NCBI RefSeq assembly: GCF_014764705.1
Contig: NZ_JACXXG010000024.1
Span: 1 to 64,000, forward strand
Length of the DNA: 64,000 nt
From: Stutzerimonas kunmingensis
Lineage (GTDB): Bacteria; Pseudomonadota; Gammaproteobacteria; Pseudomonadales; Pseudomonadaceae
Direction: 5' to 3'
Shown here piece by piece: positions 43,563 to 56,654 of the stretch. Below the pieces are notes generated by a model, which saw only the letters and a list, made by a program, of their open reading frames with translations, did no database searches and was not told the DNA's origin. The position numbers and the translations under genes are program-made. Positions within the stretch are counted from its first letter, which is position 1, and each line of letters opens with the position of its first letter.

Positions 43563-44936
43563 CTAGAAGAAGGTCAGGCCGGCCTGGAACAGGCGCTCAA
43601 CGTCGCGAATATGCTTCTTGTCGACGAGGAACAGGATGACGTGATCGCCGGACTCGATCCGTGTGTCGTCATGGGCGATCAGCACCTGGTCGTCGCGAAT
43701 CACCGCGCCGATGGTGGTACCCGGGGGCAGCGCGATCTGCTCGATGGGGCGCCCGATCACCTTGCTCGAACGCGGATCACCATGGGCGATCACCTCGATG
43801 GCTTCGGCCGCGCCACGGCGCAGCGAGTGGGCGCTGACGATGTCGCCGCGGCGTACGTGGGTCAGCAGGGTACCGATGGTGGCGAGCTGCGGGCTGATGG
43901 CGATGTCGATCTCGCCACCCTGAACCAGATCGACGTAGGCCGGGTTGTTGATGATGCACATCACCTTGCGCGCGCCCAGCCGCTTGGCCAGCAGCGACGA
44001 CATGATGTTGGCCTCGTCGTCGTTGGTCAGCGCGAGGAACACGTCCGCCTCGCTGATGTTCTCCTCGACCAGCAGGTCGCGGTCGGAAGCGCTGCCCTGC
44101 AGGATGATCGTGCTGTCCAGCGTGTCCGACAGGTAGCGACAGCGCGCCGGGTTCATCTCGATGATCTTCACCTGGTAACGGCTCTCGATCGCTTCGGCCA
44201 GCCGCTCGCCGATGTGGCCACCACCGGCGATGACGATGCGCTTGTAGTTCTCGTCGAGCCGGCGCATTTCGCTCATCACCGCACGGATATGGCCCCTGGC
44301 GGCGATGAAGAACACCTCGTCATCGGCCTCGATCACCGTGTCGCCACGGGGCAGGATGGCCTGGTTGCGACGGAAGATGGCGGCCACGCGGGTATCGACG
44401 TTGGGCATGTGGCGGCGCAGTTGGCGCAGCTCCTGGCCGACCAGTGGCCCACCGTAGTAGGCGCGCACTGCCACCAGCTGCGCCTTTCCTTCGGCGAAGT
44501 CGATCACCTGCAGCGAGCCGGGATGTTCGATCAGGCGCTTGATGTAGTTGGTGACCACCTGTTCCGGGCTGATCAGCACGTCGACCGGGATCGCCTCGTT
44601 GGCGAACAGACCGGAGCGCACCAGGTAGGCCGCTTCGCGCACGCGGGCGATCTTGGTCGGCGTATGGAACAGGGTGTAGGCGACCTGGCAGGCGACCATG
44701 TTGGTCTCGTCGCTGTTGGTCACCGCCACCAGCATGTCGGCGTCGTCGGCCCCAGCCTGGCGCAGCACCGTGGGGAACGAGCCGCGGCCCTGGATGGTGC
44801 GGATGTCCAGGCGATCACCGAGATCGCGCAGGCGGTCGCCGTCGGTGTCGACCACGGTGATGTCGTTGGCTTCGCTGGCGAGGTGTTCGGCGAGGGTACC
44901 GCCGACCTGGCCGGCGCCGAGAATGATGATCTTCAC
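43563..44936 (-). CDS. trkA: Trk potassium uptake system, regulatory protein TrkA
   Basis: TrkA is the cytosolic NAD-binding regulator that gates the TrkH/TrkG potassium channel. The 457-residue protein is a tandem duplication of RCK units: the first Rossmann loop GAGQVGG (7-13) and a second [14 protein letters not shown] near 235, each followed by a TrkA-C domain. It lies downstream of rsmB; the channel subunit is not in this window. Confidence 0.97.
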   Translation of the reverse strand: MKIIILGAGQVGGTLAEHLASEANDITVVDTDGDRLRDLGDRLDIRTIQGRGSFPTVLRQAGADDADMLVAVTNSDETNMVACQVAYTLFHTPTKIARVREAAYLVRSGLFANEAIPVDVLISPEQVVTNYIKRLIEHPGSLQVIDFAEGKAQLVAVRAYYGGPLVGQELRQLRRHMPNVDTRVAAIFRRNQAILPRGDTVIEADDEVFFIAARGHIRAVMSEMRRLDENYKRIVIAGGGHIGERLAEAIESRYQVKIIEMNPARCRYLSDTLDSTIILQGSASDRDLLVEENISEADVFLALTNDDEANIMSSLLAKRLGARKVMCIINNPAYVDLVQGGEIDIAISPQLATIGTLLTHVRRGDIVSAHSLRRGAAEAIEVIAHGDPRSSKVIGRPIEQIALPPGTTIGAVIRDDQVLIAHDDTRIESGDHVILFLVDKKHIRDVERLFQAGLTFF

Positions 44937-45011
44937 GCGATCACTCCTGAAAGGCGGATGTTTGCCGCCGCTTCCATGTTGGGCCCGCGCGCACTGCGCC
45001 GGGGTTTCGAC

Positions 45012-46334
45012 TCACCCACTGACACCACGTGGCTGCGCCGCGATCTTGATCAGCTTGGCATAGTAGAAGCCGTCGTGGCCGCTCTCCTGCGGCAGCAGCT
45101 GGCGACCATGCGGCTGCTGCAGGCCGAAGCCGCCCGGGAGGTCCAATTCGCGCGCGCCGGGCGTGCGTTCGAGGAAGGCGCCGATCACCTCGCGGTTCTC
45201 GGTCGGCAGCACCGAGCAGGTGGCATAGAGCAGGATGCCGCCGACGTCGAGGGTCGGCCACAGCGCATCGAGCATCTCGCCCTGCAGCGCGGCAAGGGGG
45301 GCGATGTCATCGGCCTGGCGCGTCAGCTTGATGTCCGGATGGCGGCGGATCACGCCGGTGGCCGAACAGGGTGCGTCGAGCAGGATGCGCTGGAACGGCT
45401 TGCCATCCCACCAGCGCTCGGTGGCACGGGCGTCGTCGGCGACCAGTGCGGCGTTGAGCTGCAGGCGCTCGAGGTTTTCCCGAACGCGCACCAATCGCTT
45501 GGGTTCCAGATCCAGCGCAATCAGCCCGGCCAATTGCGGCTCGCGTTCGAGCAGGTGACAGGTCTTGCCACCCGGTGCGCAACAGGCGTCCAGCACGCGT
45601 TGGCCCGGCGCCAGGTCGAGCAGCGAGGCGGCCAGCTGTGCGGCTTCATCCTGCACGCTGACCCGCCCTTCGGCAAAGCCCGGCAGCTGATGTACGTCGC
45701 ACGGCGCAACCAGGCGAATGCCGTTCTCACTGAACTCGCACGGATGGGCGTCGATTCCAGCGGCCTGCAACTCAGCCAGATAGGCGTCGCGGCTGACCTG
45801 GCGGCGATTGACCCGCAACATCATCGGCGGATGGGCATTATTGGCCGCGCAGATGGCTTCCCAATGTTCGGGCCAATGCGCCTTGAGCGCCTTCTGCAGC
45901 CAGCGCGGATGGGCAACGCGAATCACCGGGTCGTGTTCCAGCTCCGCTAGCATCGCTTCGCCCTCACGCTGGGCGCGGCGCAGCACGGCGTTGAGCAGGC
46001 CCTTGGCCCAGGGCTTCTTCAGCTTGTCGACGCAGCCGACGGTTTCGCCGATGGCGGCATGGGCCGGGATGCGGGTATGGAACAGCTGATACAGACCGAC
46101 CAGCAGAAGGGCTTCGACATCGCGATCGGCAGCCTTGAATGGCTTCTGCAGCAGCTTGTCGGCCAAACCTACCAGGCGCGGATGCCAGCGCGCGGTGCCG
46201 AAGGCCAGGTCCTGGGTCAGGCCGCGGTCGCGCGCGTCCACCTTGCCGAGTACCTCGGGCAGGCTGCTGCCCAGCGAGGCCTTGCCCGAGAGCACGACAC
46301 TCAGCGCACGGGCTGCGGCCAGGCGCGGGTTCAT
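45012..46334 (-). CDS. rsmB: 16S rRNA (cytosine967-C5)-methyltransferase
   Basis: RsmB methylates C967 of 16S rRNA. The 440-residue protein has an N-terminal NusB-like RNA-binding domain (about 1-140) and a Rossmann methyltransferase domain with the SAM loop [10 protein letters not shown] (249-258) and the two cysteines of the m5C family: PCSATG (Cys323) and TCS (Cys373). Its ATG overlaps the fmt stop. Confidence 0.97.
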   Translation of the reverse strand: MNPRLAAARALSVVLSGKASLGSSLPEVLGKVDARDRGLTQDLAFGTARWHPRLVGLADKLLQKPFKAADRDVEALLLVGLYQLFHTRIPAHAAIGETVGCVDKLKKPWAKGLLNAVLRRAQREGEAMLAELEHDPVIRVAHPRWLQKALKAHWPEHWEAICAANNAHPPMMLRVNRRQVSRDAYLAELQAAGIDAHPCEFSENGIRLVAPCDVHQLPGFAEGRVSVQDEAAQLAASLLDLAPGQRVLDACCAPGGKTCHLLEREPQLAGLIALDLEPKRLVRVRENLERLQLNAALVADDARATERWWDGKPFQRILLDAPCSATGVIRRHPDIKLTRQADDIAPLAALQGEMLDALWPTLDVGGILLYATCSVLPTENREVIGAFLERTPGARELDLPGGFGLQQPHGRQLLPQESGHDGFYYAKLIKIAAQPRGVSG

Positions 46335-47275
46335 TGACCGAGCACCAGGCCAGGAGCGAACTGCTCGCGGCGGCTGTTGTACAGGTCGCCGAAGCCAAGC
46401 GACTTGCCGCCGGGCAGTTGCAGACGAGTCAGCGACAATGCGCCTTCACCGCAGGCAACGGTCAGCCCTTCCTTGCTCGCTTCGAGAATGCGTCCGGGCT
46501 CGCCCTGGCCTTCGCCGAGGCGTGCCGCGTGAATCTTCAGCGTTTCGCCACTCAGCGTGCTGTGGCAGATCGGCCAGGGGTTGAAGGCACGGATCAGCCG
46601 CTCCAGCTCGACGGCCGGGCGAGTCCAGTCGATGCGCGCCTCGTCCTTGCTCAGCTTGTGCGCATAGGTGGCGAGGCTATCGTCCTGCACATCCCCTGTC
46701 AGCGCGCCGTCGGCCAGGGCGTCGATCGCCTGCACCACCGCCTGCGCGCCGAGAATGGCGAGACGGTCGTGCAGCGTGCCGCCGGTGTCGTCGTCAGTGA
46801 TCGGCGTGCTGACCTTGAGCAGCATCGGACCGGTGTCCAGGCCCGCTTCCATCTGCATCACGGTGACGCCGGATTCGCTGTCACCGGCTTCGATCGCACG
46901 TTGGATCGGCGCGGCACCACGCCAGCGCGGCAACAGCGAGGCATGGCTGTTGATGCAGCCCAGGCGCGGCAGGTCGAGCACCGCCTGCGGCAGGATCAGG
47001 CCGTACGCGACCACCACCATCAGGTCCGCCTGCAGGTCCGCCAATTCCGTCTGCGCCGCCGGGTCACGCAGCGTCTGCGGCTGGAATACCGGAATGTCGT
47101 GCTGCACGGCGAGCTGCTTGACCGGGCTGGGCATCAGCTTCTGGCCGCGGCCTGCGGGGCGATCCGGCTGGGTGTAGACGGCAACGATCGATTTGCCTGC
47201 GTCGAGCAGGGCTTGCAGATGCTGAGCGGCGAATTCCGGGGTGCCGGCGAAAACGATGCGCAAGGGCTGGGTCAT
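46331..47275 (-). CDS. fmt: Methionyl-tRNA formyltransferase
   Basis: Fmt formylates initiator Met-tRNA using 10-formyl-THF. The 314-residue protein has [14 protein letters not shown] at the start, the catalytic [20 protein letters not shown] (Asn and His) near 105-125 and a C-terminal OB-fold. It is partnered by def just upstream, which removes the same formyl group later; a terminator-like hairpin separates them. Confidence 0.98.
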   Translation of the reverse strand: MTQPLRIVFAGTPEFAAQHLQALLDAGKSIVAVYTQPDRPAGRGQKLMPSPVKQLAVQHDIPVFQPQTLRDPAAQTELADLQADLMVVVAYGLILPQAVLDLPRLGCINSHASLLPRWRGAAPIQRAIEAGDSESGVTVMQMEAGLDTGPMLLKVSTPITDDDTGGTLHDRLAILGAQAVVQAIDALADGALTGDVQDDSLATYAHKLSKDEARIDWTRPAVELERLIRAFNPWPICHSTLSGETLKIHAARLGEGQGEPGRILEASKEGLTVACGEGALSLTRLQLPGGKSLGFGDLYNSRREQFAPGLVLGQ

Positions 47276-47290
47276 GAGGGCTCGCTAACA

Positions 47291-47313
47291 AAAAAGGCTT
47301 GCGTAGCAAGCCT
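47291..47313 (-). terminator. Intrinsic terminator between def and fmt
   Basis: On the minus strand AGGCTTGC (47313-47306) and GCAAGCCT (47302-47295) pair around TAC and are followed by TTTTTTG. It sits in the 55-base gap after def and before fmt, so it should reduce def read-through into fmt-rsmB-trkA. Confidence 0.75.
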
Positions 47314-47330
47314 TCGGGATTCGGGAATGA

Positions 47331-47837
47331 TCAAGCCTGCTGGCGATGGATCTTTTCCAGCTTCTTCTTGATCCGGTCGCGCTTGAGGCTGGAGAGATAG
47401 TCGACAAACAGTTTGCCGTTGAGGTGATCGCATTCGTGCTGGATGCACACCGCGAGCAGGCCTTCGGCGACCATCTCGTAGGGTTTGCCGTCACGATCCA
47501 GCGCCTTGATCCGCACTTTCTGCGGACGGTCGACGTTCTCGTAGAAGCCCGGTACCGACAGGCAGCCTTCCTGGTACTGGTCCATCTCGTCGGTCAGCGA
47601 TTCGAATTCGGGATTGATGAAGACTCGCGGTTCGGAGCGGTCCTCGGACAGGTCCATCACCACCACGCGCTTGTGCACATTGACCTGCGTCGCGGCCAGG
47701 CCGATGCCCGGAGCCTCGTACATGGTCTCGAACATGTCGTCGATCAGCTGACGGATCTCGTCATCGACCACATCCACCGGTTTGGCGATGGTGCGCAGCC
47801 GCGGATCGGGAAATTCAAGGATGTTCAGAATGGCCAT
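47331..47837 (-). CDS. def: Peptide deformylase
   Basis: Def removes the N-formyl group from new proteins, using a bound divalent metal. The 168-residue protein has the three motifs GIGLAATQ (44-51), EGCLSVPG (Cys92 as metal ligand) and QHECDHLNG (His134, catalytic Glu135, His138). It is divergent from the LysM gene. Confidence 0.98.
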   Translation of the reverse strand: MAILNILEFPDPRLRTIAKPVDVVDDEIRQLIDDMFETMYEAPGIGLAATQVNVHKRVVVMDLSEDRSEPRVFINPEFESLTDEMDQYQEGCLSVPGFYENVDRPQKVRIKALDRDGKPYEMVAEGLLAVCIQHECDHLNGKLFVDYLSSLKRDRIKKKLEKIHRQQA

Positions 47838-47985
47838 ATGCGTTTGTGATGCACTTATGGAATAAAGTCAAAAGCCGCTGCTAAGATGCCGAGCAGCATG
47901 GAAAACGGCTTAATGCCGCGATCCAAAAGGGTTCCGCGGCGCTAGGGCGCTTTACGTGAAGGCACATAATAAAGGGATTCACCAC

Positions 47986-49011
47986 ATGAGGAAATCACTA
48001 CTCGCCCTGCTGCTGGTGGCCGTCGGCGGGCTCGCCCAGGCCGCGGTGCAGCTCAAGGACAACCATCCGGAGCGTTATACGGTGGTGAAGGGCGACACAC
48101 TCTGGGACATTTCCGGCCGCTTCCTCCGCGAGCCGTGGAAATGGCCGGAGCTGTGGCATGCCAACCCGCAGATTGCCAACCCTCATCTGATCTATCCCGG
48201 TGATACCCTGAGCCTGGTCTACGTCGACGGCCAGCCGCGTCTTGTGCTCGACCGCGGCGCCTCGCGCGGCACCATCAAACTGTCGCCGACCGTTCGCACC
48301 ACGCCGATGGCCGAAGCCATCCCGACCATTCCGCTGGAAGCGATCAACAGCTTCCTGCTGAGCAACCGCATCATCGACACCGCTGAGCAGTTCCAGGGTG
48401 CGCCCTACATCGTCGCCGGCAACGCCGAGCGGGTGGTCAGCGGCGCGGGCGACCGCATCTACGGCCGCGGGAGCTTCGAAGAAGACATGCCGGCGTACGG
48501 CATCTTCCGCCAGGGCAAGACCTACGTCGATCCGGAAACCGGCGAATTTCTCGGTATCAACGCCGATGACATCGGCACCGTGGACATCGTCGAAGTCGAA
48601 GGCGATATCGCCACCATGCACCTGACCCGTACCACCCAGGAAGCCCGCATCGGCGATCGTCTGTTCGCCAGCGAGGAGCGTGCGGTCAACTCGACGTTCA
48701 TGCCCAGCTCGCCTGAGACGGAGGTGGACGGTGTGATTCTCGATGTACCGCGCGGCGTTACCCAGATCGGCCAGTTTGACGTGGTCACCCTGAACAAGGG
48801 CGCTCGCGACGGTCTGAAGGACGGCAACGTGCTGGCGGTCTACAAGACCGGCGAAACCGTACGTGACCGCGTGACGGGTGAGAACGTGAAGATTCCGGAC
48901 GAGCGTTCCGGCCTGCTGATGGTGTTCCGCACCTACGACAAGCTCAGCTACGGCCTGATACTGCAGGCCACCCGCTCACTGGCGGTGAGCGACAAGGTCC
49001 GTAACCCCTGA
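47986..49011 (+). CDS. LysM-domain exported protein
   Basis: The 341-residue protein has a signal peptide (about 1-19, MRKSLLALLLVAVGGLAQA) and a LysM peptidoglycan-binding domain right after it (RYTVVKGDTLWDISGRFLREP through YPGDTL, about 29-72). A long C-terminal region of unknown fold follows. The start is ATG 47986 with AAGGGA upstream. This gene is conserved between def and dprA in Pseudomonas. It may act in the cell wall; no enzyme motif is seen. Confidence 0.88.
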   Translation: MRKSLLALLLVAVGGLAQAAVQLKDNHPERYTVVKGDTLWDISGRFLREPWKWPELWHANPQIANPHLIYPGDTLSLVYVDGQPRLVLDRGASRGTIKLSPTVRTTPMAEAIPTIPLEAINSFLLSNRIIDTAEQFQGAPYIVAGNAERVVSGAGDRIYGRGSFEEDMPAYGIFRQGKTYVDPETGEFLGINADDIGTVDIVEVEGDIATMHLTRTTQEARIGDRLFASEERAVNSTFMPSSPETEVDGVILDVPRGVTQIGQFDVVTLNKGARDGLKDGNVLAVYKTGETVRDRVTGENVKIPDERSGLLMVFRTYDKLSYGLILQATRSLAVSDKVRNP

Positions 49012-49019
49012 AACAAGAG

Positions 49020-49044
49020 AGCCCCGCGAATGCGGGGCTTTTTC
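49020..49044 (+). terminator. Rho-independent terminator after the LysM gene
   Basis: GCCCCGC (49021-49027) and GCGGGGC (49032-49038) form a stem with a GAAT tetraloop, followed by TTTTT. Confidence 0.85.
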
Positions 49045-49055
49045 ATGCTGCGACA

Positions 49056-49075
49056 GCACCGCACGGATGCGGTGC
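49056..49075 (+). repeat. Second hairpin in the dprA leader
   Basis: GCACCGCA and TGCGGTGC form a perfect 8-bp stem around CGGA, 22 bases before the dprA start. It may shape access to the AAGGAG ribosome-binding site; nothing else supports a regulatory role. Confidence 0.4.
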
Positions 49076-49097
49076 AAAGAGACAAGGAGTGTTCACC

Positions 49098-50195
49098 ATG
49101 CCTGCCATTTCCCCTGCCGAGCTGGAAGCCCGGCTGCGTCTGCATCTATTGCCCGAACTCGGCCCAAGCCGCCTGCGCAAGTTGCTGAGCGCCTTTCCCG
49201 ATGCCTCGTCGGCGTTGAGCGCGCCGGCCAGTGCCTGGCGGTCGCTGGGATTGCCGGCCAGTTGTGCCGAGCCACGACGCAGCGCCGACATCCGCGAGCG
49301 TGCCAGTGCCACCCTTGCCTGGCTGGAGCAGCCGGACCGGCATCTGCTCTGCTGGGACGACCCGAACTACCCCGCCTTGCTGGCTGAACTGCCGGATGCA
49401 CCACCGCTACTGTTCATTTCCGGCGATCCCGGCTTGCTCGAGCGACCGCAGCTGGCGATGGTCGGCAGCCGCCGCGCCTCGCGCAATGGTCTGGACAATG
49501 CCCGCGCCTTCTCCCGCAGCCTGGCCGGTGCCGGCTTCGTCATCACCAGTGGACTGGCGCTGGGCATTGATGGCGCGGCTCATCAGGGCGCGCTGGACGC
49601 CGGCGGCAAGACCGTCGCGGTGCTCGGTACCGGTCTCGAACGGCTGTATCCGCAGCGTCACGTCGGCCTCGCCCAGCAGATCGTCGACGGAGGCGGTGCG
49701 CTGGTGTCCGAGCTGCCACTGGATTGCCCACCGCAGGCGAGCAACTTTCCGCGGCGCAATCGCATCATCAGTGGCCTGTCGCTGGGCGTGCTGGTGGTCG
49801 AGGCAAGCCCGTCGAGCGGTTCGCTGATCACCGCGCGACTCGCTGCCGAGCAGGGCTGCGAGGTCTACGCGATCCCCGGTTCGATCCATCATCCCGGCGC
49901 CCGAGGCTGCCATCAGCTGATTCGCCAGGGCGCGGCGCTGGTGGAGTCGGTCGAGGATGTGCTCGAGGCCCTGCGTGGCTGGCAGCGCGTCGACTTGCCC
50001 GACGGCGAAGGCCCGGCGCCGAAGCAGTCGGACAACCCCCTGCTACGCGAACTGCTGGCCGCGCCGCGCAGCAGTGAAGCACTGGCCATGGCGCTCGATC
50101 AGCCGCTGGGGCAGGTGCTGGCGCAGCTGACCGAACTGGAAGTCGACGGGCTGGTGGCCTGCGACAACGGATTCTGGACGGTGATCTCGCGCTAG
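49098..50195 (+). CDS. dprA: DNA-processing protein DprA
   Basis: DprA binds incoming single-stranded DNA and loads RecA during natural transformation, a trait known in P. stutzeri. The 365-residue protein has an N-terminal SAM-like helical part, the Rossmann core with [31 protein letters not shown] and [12 protein letters not shown], and a C-terminal winged-helix-like segment. The start is ATG 49098, eight bases after AAGGAG. It is followed by tsaC in the usual Pseudomonas order. Confidence 0.95.
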   Translation: MPAISPAELEARLRLHLLPELGPSRLRKLLSAFPDASSALSAPASAWRSLGLPASCAEPRRSADIRERASATLAWLEQPDRHLLCWDDPNYPALLAELPDAPPLLFISGDPGLLERPQLAMVGSRRASRNGLDNARAFSRSLAGAGFVITSGLALGIDGAAHQGALDAGGKTVAVLGTGLERLYPQRHVGLAQQIVDGGGALVSELPLDCPPQASNFPRRNRIISGLSLGVLVVEASPSSGSLITARLAAEQGCEVYAIPGSIHHPGARGCHQLIRQGAALVESVEDVLEALRGWQRVDLPDGEGPAPKQSDNPLLRELLAAPRSSEALAMALDQPLGQVLAQLTELEVDGLVACDNGFWTVISR

Positions 50196-50371
50196 GCGGA
50201 GCTGAGTCGCACAGCAGATCTGTCGTGCGCCTGCCGATCCACACCCTGTTGTTTGCGCGCTCGAAATGCGGAGTGTCTGTTGCAGGCTGTTGCGAATCGG
50301 CCGCCCAGCCCCCTGCTCGACGGCAGATGCCTTGGGTAAACTGCCGGCTTTTCAGTCAGGCAGAGGTCGGC

Positions 50372-50929
50372 ATGATCGGCGATTGGCGTGTGCAGCAAGT
50401 GGCGCGGGTGGTTCGCGCCGGCGGAGTGATCGCCTACCCGACCGAAGCGGTCTGGGGCGTGGGTTGCGACCCATGGGACGAAGAGGCGGTGCTGCGTCTG
50501 CTGGCGCTCAAGGAGCGGCCGGTGGAGAAGGGCCTGATCCTGATCGCCGACAGCATCGAGCAGTTCGACTTCCTGCTGGACGATGTGCCCGAGCGCTGGC
50601 TCGACCGCCTGGCTGCTACCTGGCCGGGGCCGAATACCTGGTTGGTGCCGCATCGCGGTCGCTTGCCGGAGTGGATCACCGGGCGGCACGACAGCGTCGC
50701 ACTGCGGGTGACCGACCATCCACTGGCCACGCGGCTGTGTGCGTTGACCGGCCCGCTGGTCTCGACGTCCGCCAACCCTGCCGGCCGTCCAGCAGCGCGC
50801 TCGCGGCTGCGGGTCGAGCAGTATTTCCCGCGTCAGCTCGATGCCGTGTTCGCCGGTCCGCTGGGTGGGCGACGTAACCCCAGTGTCATTCGCGATCTGC
50901 GCACGGGTGATGTGATTCGTCCGGCCTGA
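50372..50929 (+). CDS. tsaC: Threonylcarbamoyl-AMP synthase
   Basis: TsaC makes threonylcarbamoyl-AMP for the t6A37 modification of ANN-decoding tRNAs. The 185-residue YrdC-fold protein has [32 protein letters not shown] and VSTSANPAG, the family signature. I start at ATG 50372 ([10 protein letters not shown]) after AGAGGT; the open frame from 50225 crosses the intergenic region. Confidence 0.95.
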   Translation: MIGDWRVQQVARVVRAGGVIAYPTEAVWGVGCDPWDEEAVLRLLALKERPVEKGLILIADSIEQFDFLLDDVPERWLDRLAATWPGPNTWLVPHRGRLPEWITGRHDSVALRVTDHPLATRLCALTGPLVSTSANPAGRPAARSRLRVEQYFPRQLDAVFAGPLGGRRNPSVIRDLRTGDVIRPA

Positions 50930-53032
<2,103 letters not shown>

Positions 53033-53073
53033 CCTTCGACTGCTATCTGCACCCACACCGCAAGGATTCACCC

Positions 53074-53886
53074 ATGGACCGCTACGGCGTCTTCGGCAAC
53101 CCCATCGGCCACAGCAAATCACCGCAGATTCACGCCCTGTTCGCCGCGCAGACCGGCCATGCGCTTTGCTACGAGGCACTGCTGGCGCCGCTGGACGACT
53201 TTCCGGGGTTCGCCCGTACATTTTTCCGGGACGGCCAGGGCGCCAACGTCACCGTGCCGTTTAAGGAACAGGCCTATGGGATGGCCGATCAACTCACCGA
53301 GCGCGCCCGCCGTGCCGGCGCGGTGAATACCCTGAAGAAGCTTGAAGACGGGCGCCTGCTCGGTGACAACACCGACGGTACCGGGCTGGTGAGCGATCTG
53401 CTGAACGCCGGTGTATCGCTGGCGGGCCAGCGCATTTTGCTGCTCGGCGCTGGCGGGGCCGTGCGTGGCGTACTCGAGCCGTTGCTGGCGCAAAAGCCCG
53501 CGGCGCTGATCATCGCCAACCGCACGCCGAGCAAGGCCGAACAGCTGGTGCAGGAATTCGCCGAACTGGGGCCGCTGTCCGCCAGCACCTTCGCCGATCT
53601 TGCCGAACCGGTTGACCTGATCATCAATGGCACCTCGGCCAGCCTCGGCGGCGAACTGCCACCGCTGGCCGATAGCCTGATCCGGCCAGGTCAGAGCTTC
53701 TGCTACGACATGATGTACGCCGCCAGGCCCACGGCGTTCTGCCAGTGGGCGGCAGCGCTGGATGCGGACACCCGCGACGGGCTCGGCATGCTGGTGGAGC
53801 AGGCGGCGGAGGCGTTTGAACTGTGGCGCGGCGTACGCCCGGACACGGCGCCGGTGCTCGCCGAACTGCGTCGGCAGCTAAGCTAA
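53074..53886 (+). CDS. aroE: Shikimate dehydrogenase (NADP+)
   Basis: AroE reduces 3-dehydroshikimate in the shikimate pathway. The 270-residue protein has the substrate site NPIGHSKSP (9-17), catalytic Lys64 in NVTVPFKE and Asp101 in NTDGTG, and the NADP loop GAGGAV (125-130). The stop codons of aroE and the convergent downstream gene overlap by four bases. Confidence 0.97.
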   Translation: MDRYGVFGNPIGHSKSPQIHALFAAQTGHALCYEALLAPLDDFPGFARTFFRDGQGANVTVPFKEQAYGMADQLTERARRAGAVNTLKKLEDGRLLGDNTDGTGLVSDLLNAGVSLAGQRILLLGAGGAVRGVLEPLLAQKPAALIIANRTPSKAEQLVQEFAELGPLSASTFADLAEPVDLIINGTSASLGGELPPLADSLIRPGQSFCYDMMYAARPTAFCQWAAALDADTRDGLGMLVEQAAEAFELWRGVRPDTAPVLAELRRQLS

Positions 53887-54494
53887 CCGCTGAAGTGAAT
53901 GCGCTGATGAATGTGCTGGGGGTTTTCCAGTTCATCGACGATGCCGGCGGCGATGCGTTGCAATTCCCGATAGGGATTGGCGTCACCCTTGCCAGCCGCT
54001 TCGGCCAGCGCCTCGATGGTTAGCTGGTTACCGGCTGACGGCGCGTCTACCAGCGTCCAGCGCAGCGGATGGCTGACCAGTCGTTGCAGTGCAGCCTCGA
54101 CCTCTGGCTGCAGCTCGATCGCCGGGAAATCGGCAACCAGCAGCAGGCGCTCGACCTTGGCGCGCTCCAGACCGAGCAACAGCGCCTCCACCGCCTGGTA
54201 GAAATCGCGCTGGGGCGACTCTCCGGTAACCGTATCGGCGCCCGGCAGACGCGGCGTCTGAAACAGACAGACCACCGCATCCATCCCGGCCACGCTCTCG
54301 CTGACGCTCACTGCATCGAACGGATCGCCCGGCTTGGTCCGCAGACCTGGCCGGGCGGCTATCGAATTGAGGTCGTCGAGCAATGCCACGGCCTCATGCT
54401 GGCGGCTGAGCAGCTCCACCAGCAGCGCGCTGCCAAGGTCGTCGTGAGCGCCGTAAAGGGCGAACTTCAGCCGTGGCGTTTCGGCATTGAGCAT
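53883..54494 (-). CDS. Atypical NAD(P)-binding Rossmann-fold protein of unknown function
   Basis: The 203-residue protein has an N-terminal Rossmann-like pattern ([29 protein letters not shown], residues 11-39) with a divergent G-x2-x-D-x-L-G loop. It looks like the NAD(P)H-binding/NmrA-like group, but no catalytic Tyr-x3-Lys is evident. It is convergent with aroE and 12 bases downstream of a DUF883 gene, with which it may be co-transcribed. I do not assign a reaction. Confidence 0.7.
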   Translation of the reverse strand: MLNAETPRLKFALYGAHDDLGSALLVELLSRQHEAVALLDDLNSIAARPGLRTKPGDPFDAVSVSESVAGMDAVVCLFQTPRLPGADTVTGESPQRDFYQAVEALLLGLERAKVERLLLVADFPAIELQPEVEAALQRLVSHPLRWTLVDAPSAGNQLTIEALAEAAGKGDANPYRELQRIAAGIVDELENPQHIHQRIHFSG

Positions 54495-54506
54495 GACGGC
54501 TGCCGA

Positions 54507-54815
54507 TCAGCGACGGGTTATCAGATAGCCGATCACGGCAAAGGCGCCCGCGGCCAGAGCCAGGGTACCCAGCGGATGCTCCTTGGCGCATTCGCGCGCA
54601 GCACGGCTGGCTTCGCGAGTGCGCCGGGAGATATCGGCATAGTGCTCATCCCAGTCGTTGTCGTGCCAGAGTGACTCGGCACGCGAACGCAGTGCGCTGA
54701 GGCGCTTGCGTGAGTCGTGGGCGGCATCGTGCTTGAGCTCATCGAGCGCGCGCATCAGGCTGTCGATCTCGTGCTGGACTTCTTCGCGGGTGGTGGCTTT
54801 GCTGAAACGGGACAT
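54507..54815 (-). CDS. DUF883 (ElaB/YqjD-type) membrane-anchored protein
   Basis: The 102-residue protein is helical and charged (residues 1-75) with a C-terminal membrane anchor (about 82-99, LGTLALAAGAFAVIGYLI) that ends in TRR. This is the ElaB/YqjD layout, in which related proteins tether ribosomes to the membrane in stationary phase. The family is recognised from E-H-P-L-G-T-L-A-L-A-A-G. Role here is inferred from the family. Confidence 0.87.
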   Translation of the reverse strand: MSRFSKATTREEVQHEIDSLMRALDELKHDAAHDSRKRLSALRSRAESLWHDNDWDEHYADISRRTREASRAARECAKEHPLGTLALAAGAFAVIGYLITRR

Positions 54816-54978
54816 GGTGGGACCTCCCCTCGGTAAGTGTGGTTGTTTGACTCCGAAAACAGGCAGAGGTGCGGCCCGATCTGCAGTGCAACGCCGGCCG
54901 GATCGTTACGCGGCCGCTCTGGCGCTGCTCTTCCGACGAACCGCTCATCGGAAAGAGGCGAGTCTGCGGGCGATTCCC

Positions 54979-54984
54979 TATACT
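54979..54984 (+). promoter_or_regulatory. Possible -10 element of the PBP7-type gene
   Basis: TATACT lies 65 bases upstream of the proposed GTG start. No good -35 is visible 17 bases upstream, so it is only a candidate. Confidence 0.3.
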
Positions 54985-55048
54985 GGCGAAACGTCTACCA
55001 CGTCGCATTCAGCGCATTTCGCCCTTCCATCGCGGGGAAACACCCATC

Positions 55049-55987
55049 GTGAACTTTCGTCGTACCCTCGCCAGTCTGCTGTTCGCCTGCCTGGCCTCGT
55101 TGCCGGCCATCCATGCCCAGGCCGCCAAGCCGGCCGTACAGGAACTCGCCTCCGGCAGCGCCCTGCTGGTCGATCTGAAGACTAATGAAGTGCTCTACTC
55201 CAGCAATCCGGACATGGTGGTGCCGATCGCCTCGGTGACCAAACTGATGACCGCCATGGTCGTACTGGACGCCAAGCTGCCGCTGGATCAGGCGCTGCCG
55301 GTGACCATCCGCGATGCCAGGGAGATGCAGGGCGTGTTCTCCCGCGTGCGTATCGGCAGCGAGATCAGCCGCCGCGAGATGCTGCTGCTGACCCTGATGT
55401 CTTCTGAGAACCGCGCCGCCGCGAGCCTCGCCCACCACTATCCGGGTGGCTACTCGGCCTTCATCCAGGCGATGAACGCCAAGGCGCGGGCGCTGGGCAT
55501 GACCCGCACACACTATGTCGAGCCCACCGGGCTGTCCGAACGCAATGTCTCCAGTGCCAATGACCTGGTCAAGCTGATCCGCGCCAGCCGCCAGTACACG
55601 CTGATACAGCAGTTCAGCACCACCGACGAGAAGACCGTCGCCTTCCGCAAACCCAACTACACCCTCGGCTTTCGCAACACCAACGCCCTGGTGCGCAAGA
55701 ACAACTGGGACATCCAGTTGAGCAAGACCGGTTTCACCAATGCCGCCGGGCATTGCCTGGTGATGAGCACCACCATGAAACAGCGGCCGGTGGCCTTCGT
55801 GGTGCTCGATGCGTTCGGCAAGTACACCCATATGGCCGATGCCAACCGCCTCAAGAAGTGGCTGGAAACCGGCACCGTGACCCCGGTACCCGCCGCCGCG
55901 CTGGCCTACAAGCAGCAGAAGCAGGCCCAGCGCCAGCTGGCCGGCCAACCGGCGGACGCTGCCCAAGCGCTGCTGAAAACCCGCTGA
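55049..55987 (+). CDS. pbpG: D-alanyl-D-alanine endopeptidase (PBP7 type)
   Basis: This is a periplasmic penicillin-binding protein that cuts D-Ala-mDAP crosslinks in peptidoglycan. The 312-residue protein has a signal peptide (about 1-26, ending IHAQA) and the three SxxK-peptidase motifs: S62-V-T-K65, S119-E-N121 and K226-T-G228. It lacks the extra C-terminal domain of DacA/DacC, which fits PbpG. The start is GTG 55049; the frame upstream lacks signal-peptide character. A GC-rich inverted repeat (GTTCGCTGCG and CGCAGCGAAC, about 55997-56030) follows. Confidence 0.92.
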   Translation: MNFRRTLASLLFACLASLPAIHAQAAKPAVQELASGSALLVDLKTNEVLYSSNPDMVVPIASVTKLMTAMVVLDAKLPLDQALPVTIRDAREMQGVFSRVRIGSEISRREMLLLTLMSSENRAAASLAHHYPGGYSAFIQAMNAKARALGMTRTHYVEPTGLSERNVSSANDLVKLIRASRQYTLIQQFSTTDEKTVAFRKPNYTLGFRNTNALVRKNNWDIQLSKTGFTNAAGHCLVMSTTMKQRPVAFVVLDAFGKYTHMADANRLKKWLETGTVTPVPAAALAYKQQKQAQRQLAGQPADAAQALLKTR

Positions 55988-56141
55988 GGTCTGCCGTTCG
56001 CTGCGTGACGATGGCGTCGCGCAGCGAACCTGACCGGCAGGCCTGACGATCAGCGAACATTCTTGAGTTTGCTCAACTCTTTTTGCTGAGAGTCGTTCCT
56101 ATCATGAACGCCATTCGCACCCGCGCCTGATCGGATCGCCG

Positions 56142-56534
56142 ATGACACGCCGCCGCCTTCCCGCCTGGCTCGCCAGCCTGGCCCTGCTGATCCATCTGCT
56201 GAGCATGCCGCTGTCGGGCCTGTTGCCGGCGGAGAGCAAGCGGCTGCTCGGCTGGAGCGGCCATTGCCCGTTGATGCAGGCACAGCTGCAGCAGTCGCAC
56301 GCACTGCACGGGTCGGCGGAGCATGGCGAGCATGAACCGGCAACCCATGGCGGGATGCCGCCGTGCTGCTGCTGCGCCGGCTCGATGGGCCTGGCAGCGC
56401 TGCCCGGCGCCGCACCGCTGCTACCGCAGGAAATTCGTGGCGGCCCGGTCCTCGCTGTCGAAGCAGGCGCCCATCGGCCGTCGCCACGGCAACAATGGCC
56501 GGCCCTCAATCCTCGCGCCTCCCCCCTCGCCTGA
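56142..56534 (+). CDS. DUF2946 family protein
   Basis: The 130-residue protein has an N-terminal hydrophobic segment (about 8-30, LPAWLASLALLIHLLSMPLSGLL), a CP motif, a His-rich stretch (HALHGSAEHGEHEPATHGG), a Cys cluster CCCCAG and the ending PRQQWPALNPRASPLA typical of DUF2946. His and Cys suggest metal binding at the envelope. It sits directly upstream of a TonB receptor and a PepSY protein, a common arrangement, so a role in metal uptake or handling is inferred. Confidence 0.75.
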   Translation: MTRRRLPAWLASLALLIHLLSMPLSGLLPAESKRLLGWSGHCPLMQAQLQQSHALHGSAEHGEHEPATHGGMPPCCCCAGSMGLAALPGAAPLLPQEIRGGPVLAVEAGAHRPSPRQQWPALNPRASPLA

Positions 56535-56654
56535 CGCCGCTGGCGTCACCCTTCGTTGCTTCGCCTGAACTGTCTGCACCGACCACGGTGGTGCTGGCGT
56601 TTGCCTGCGGCCATTCGCCGTACGGCCCTGTCTGTTGCACAAGGAACATGCGAG

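Noticed and set aside
43611-45950. 779-codon open frame opposite trkA and rsmB
   Set aside because: It crosses two well-supported genes and their gap and has no domain; the composition is typical of the antisense of GC-rich genes.
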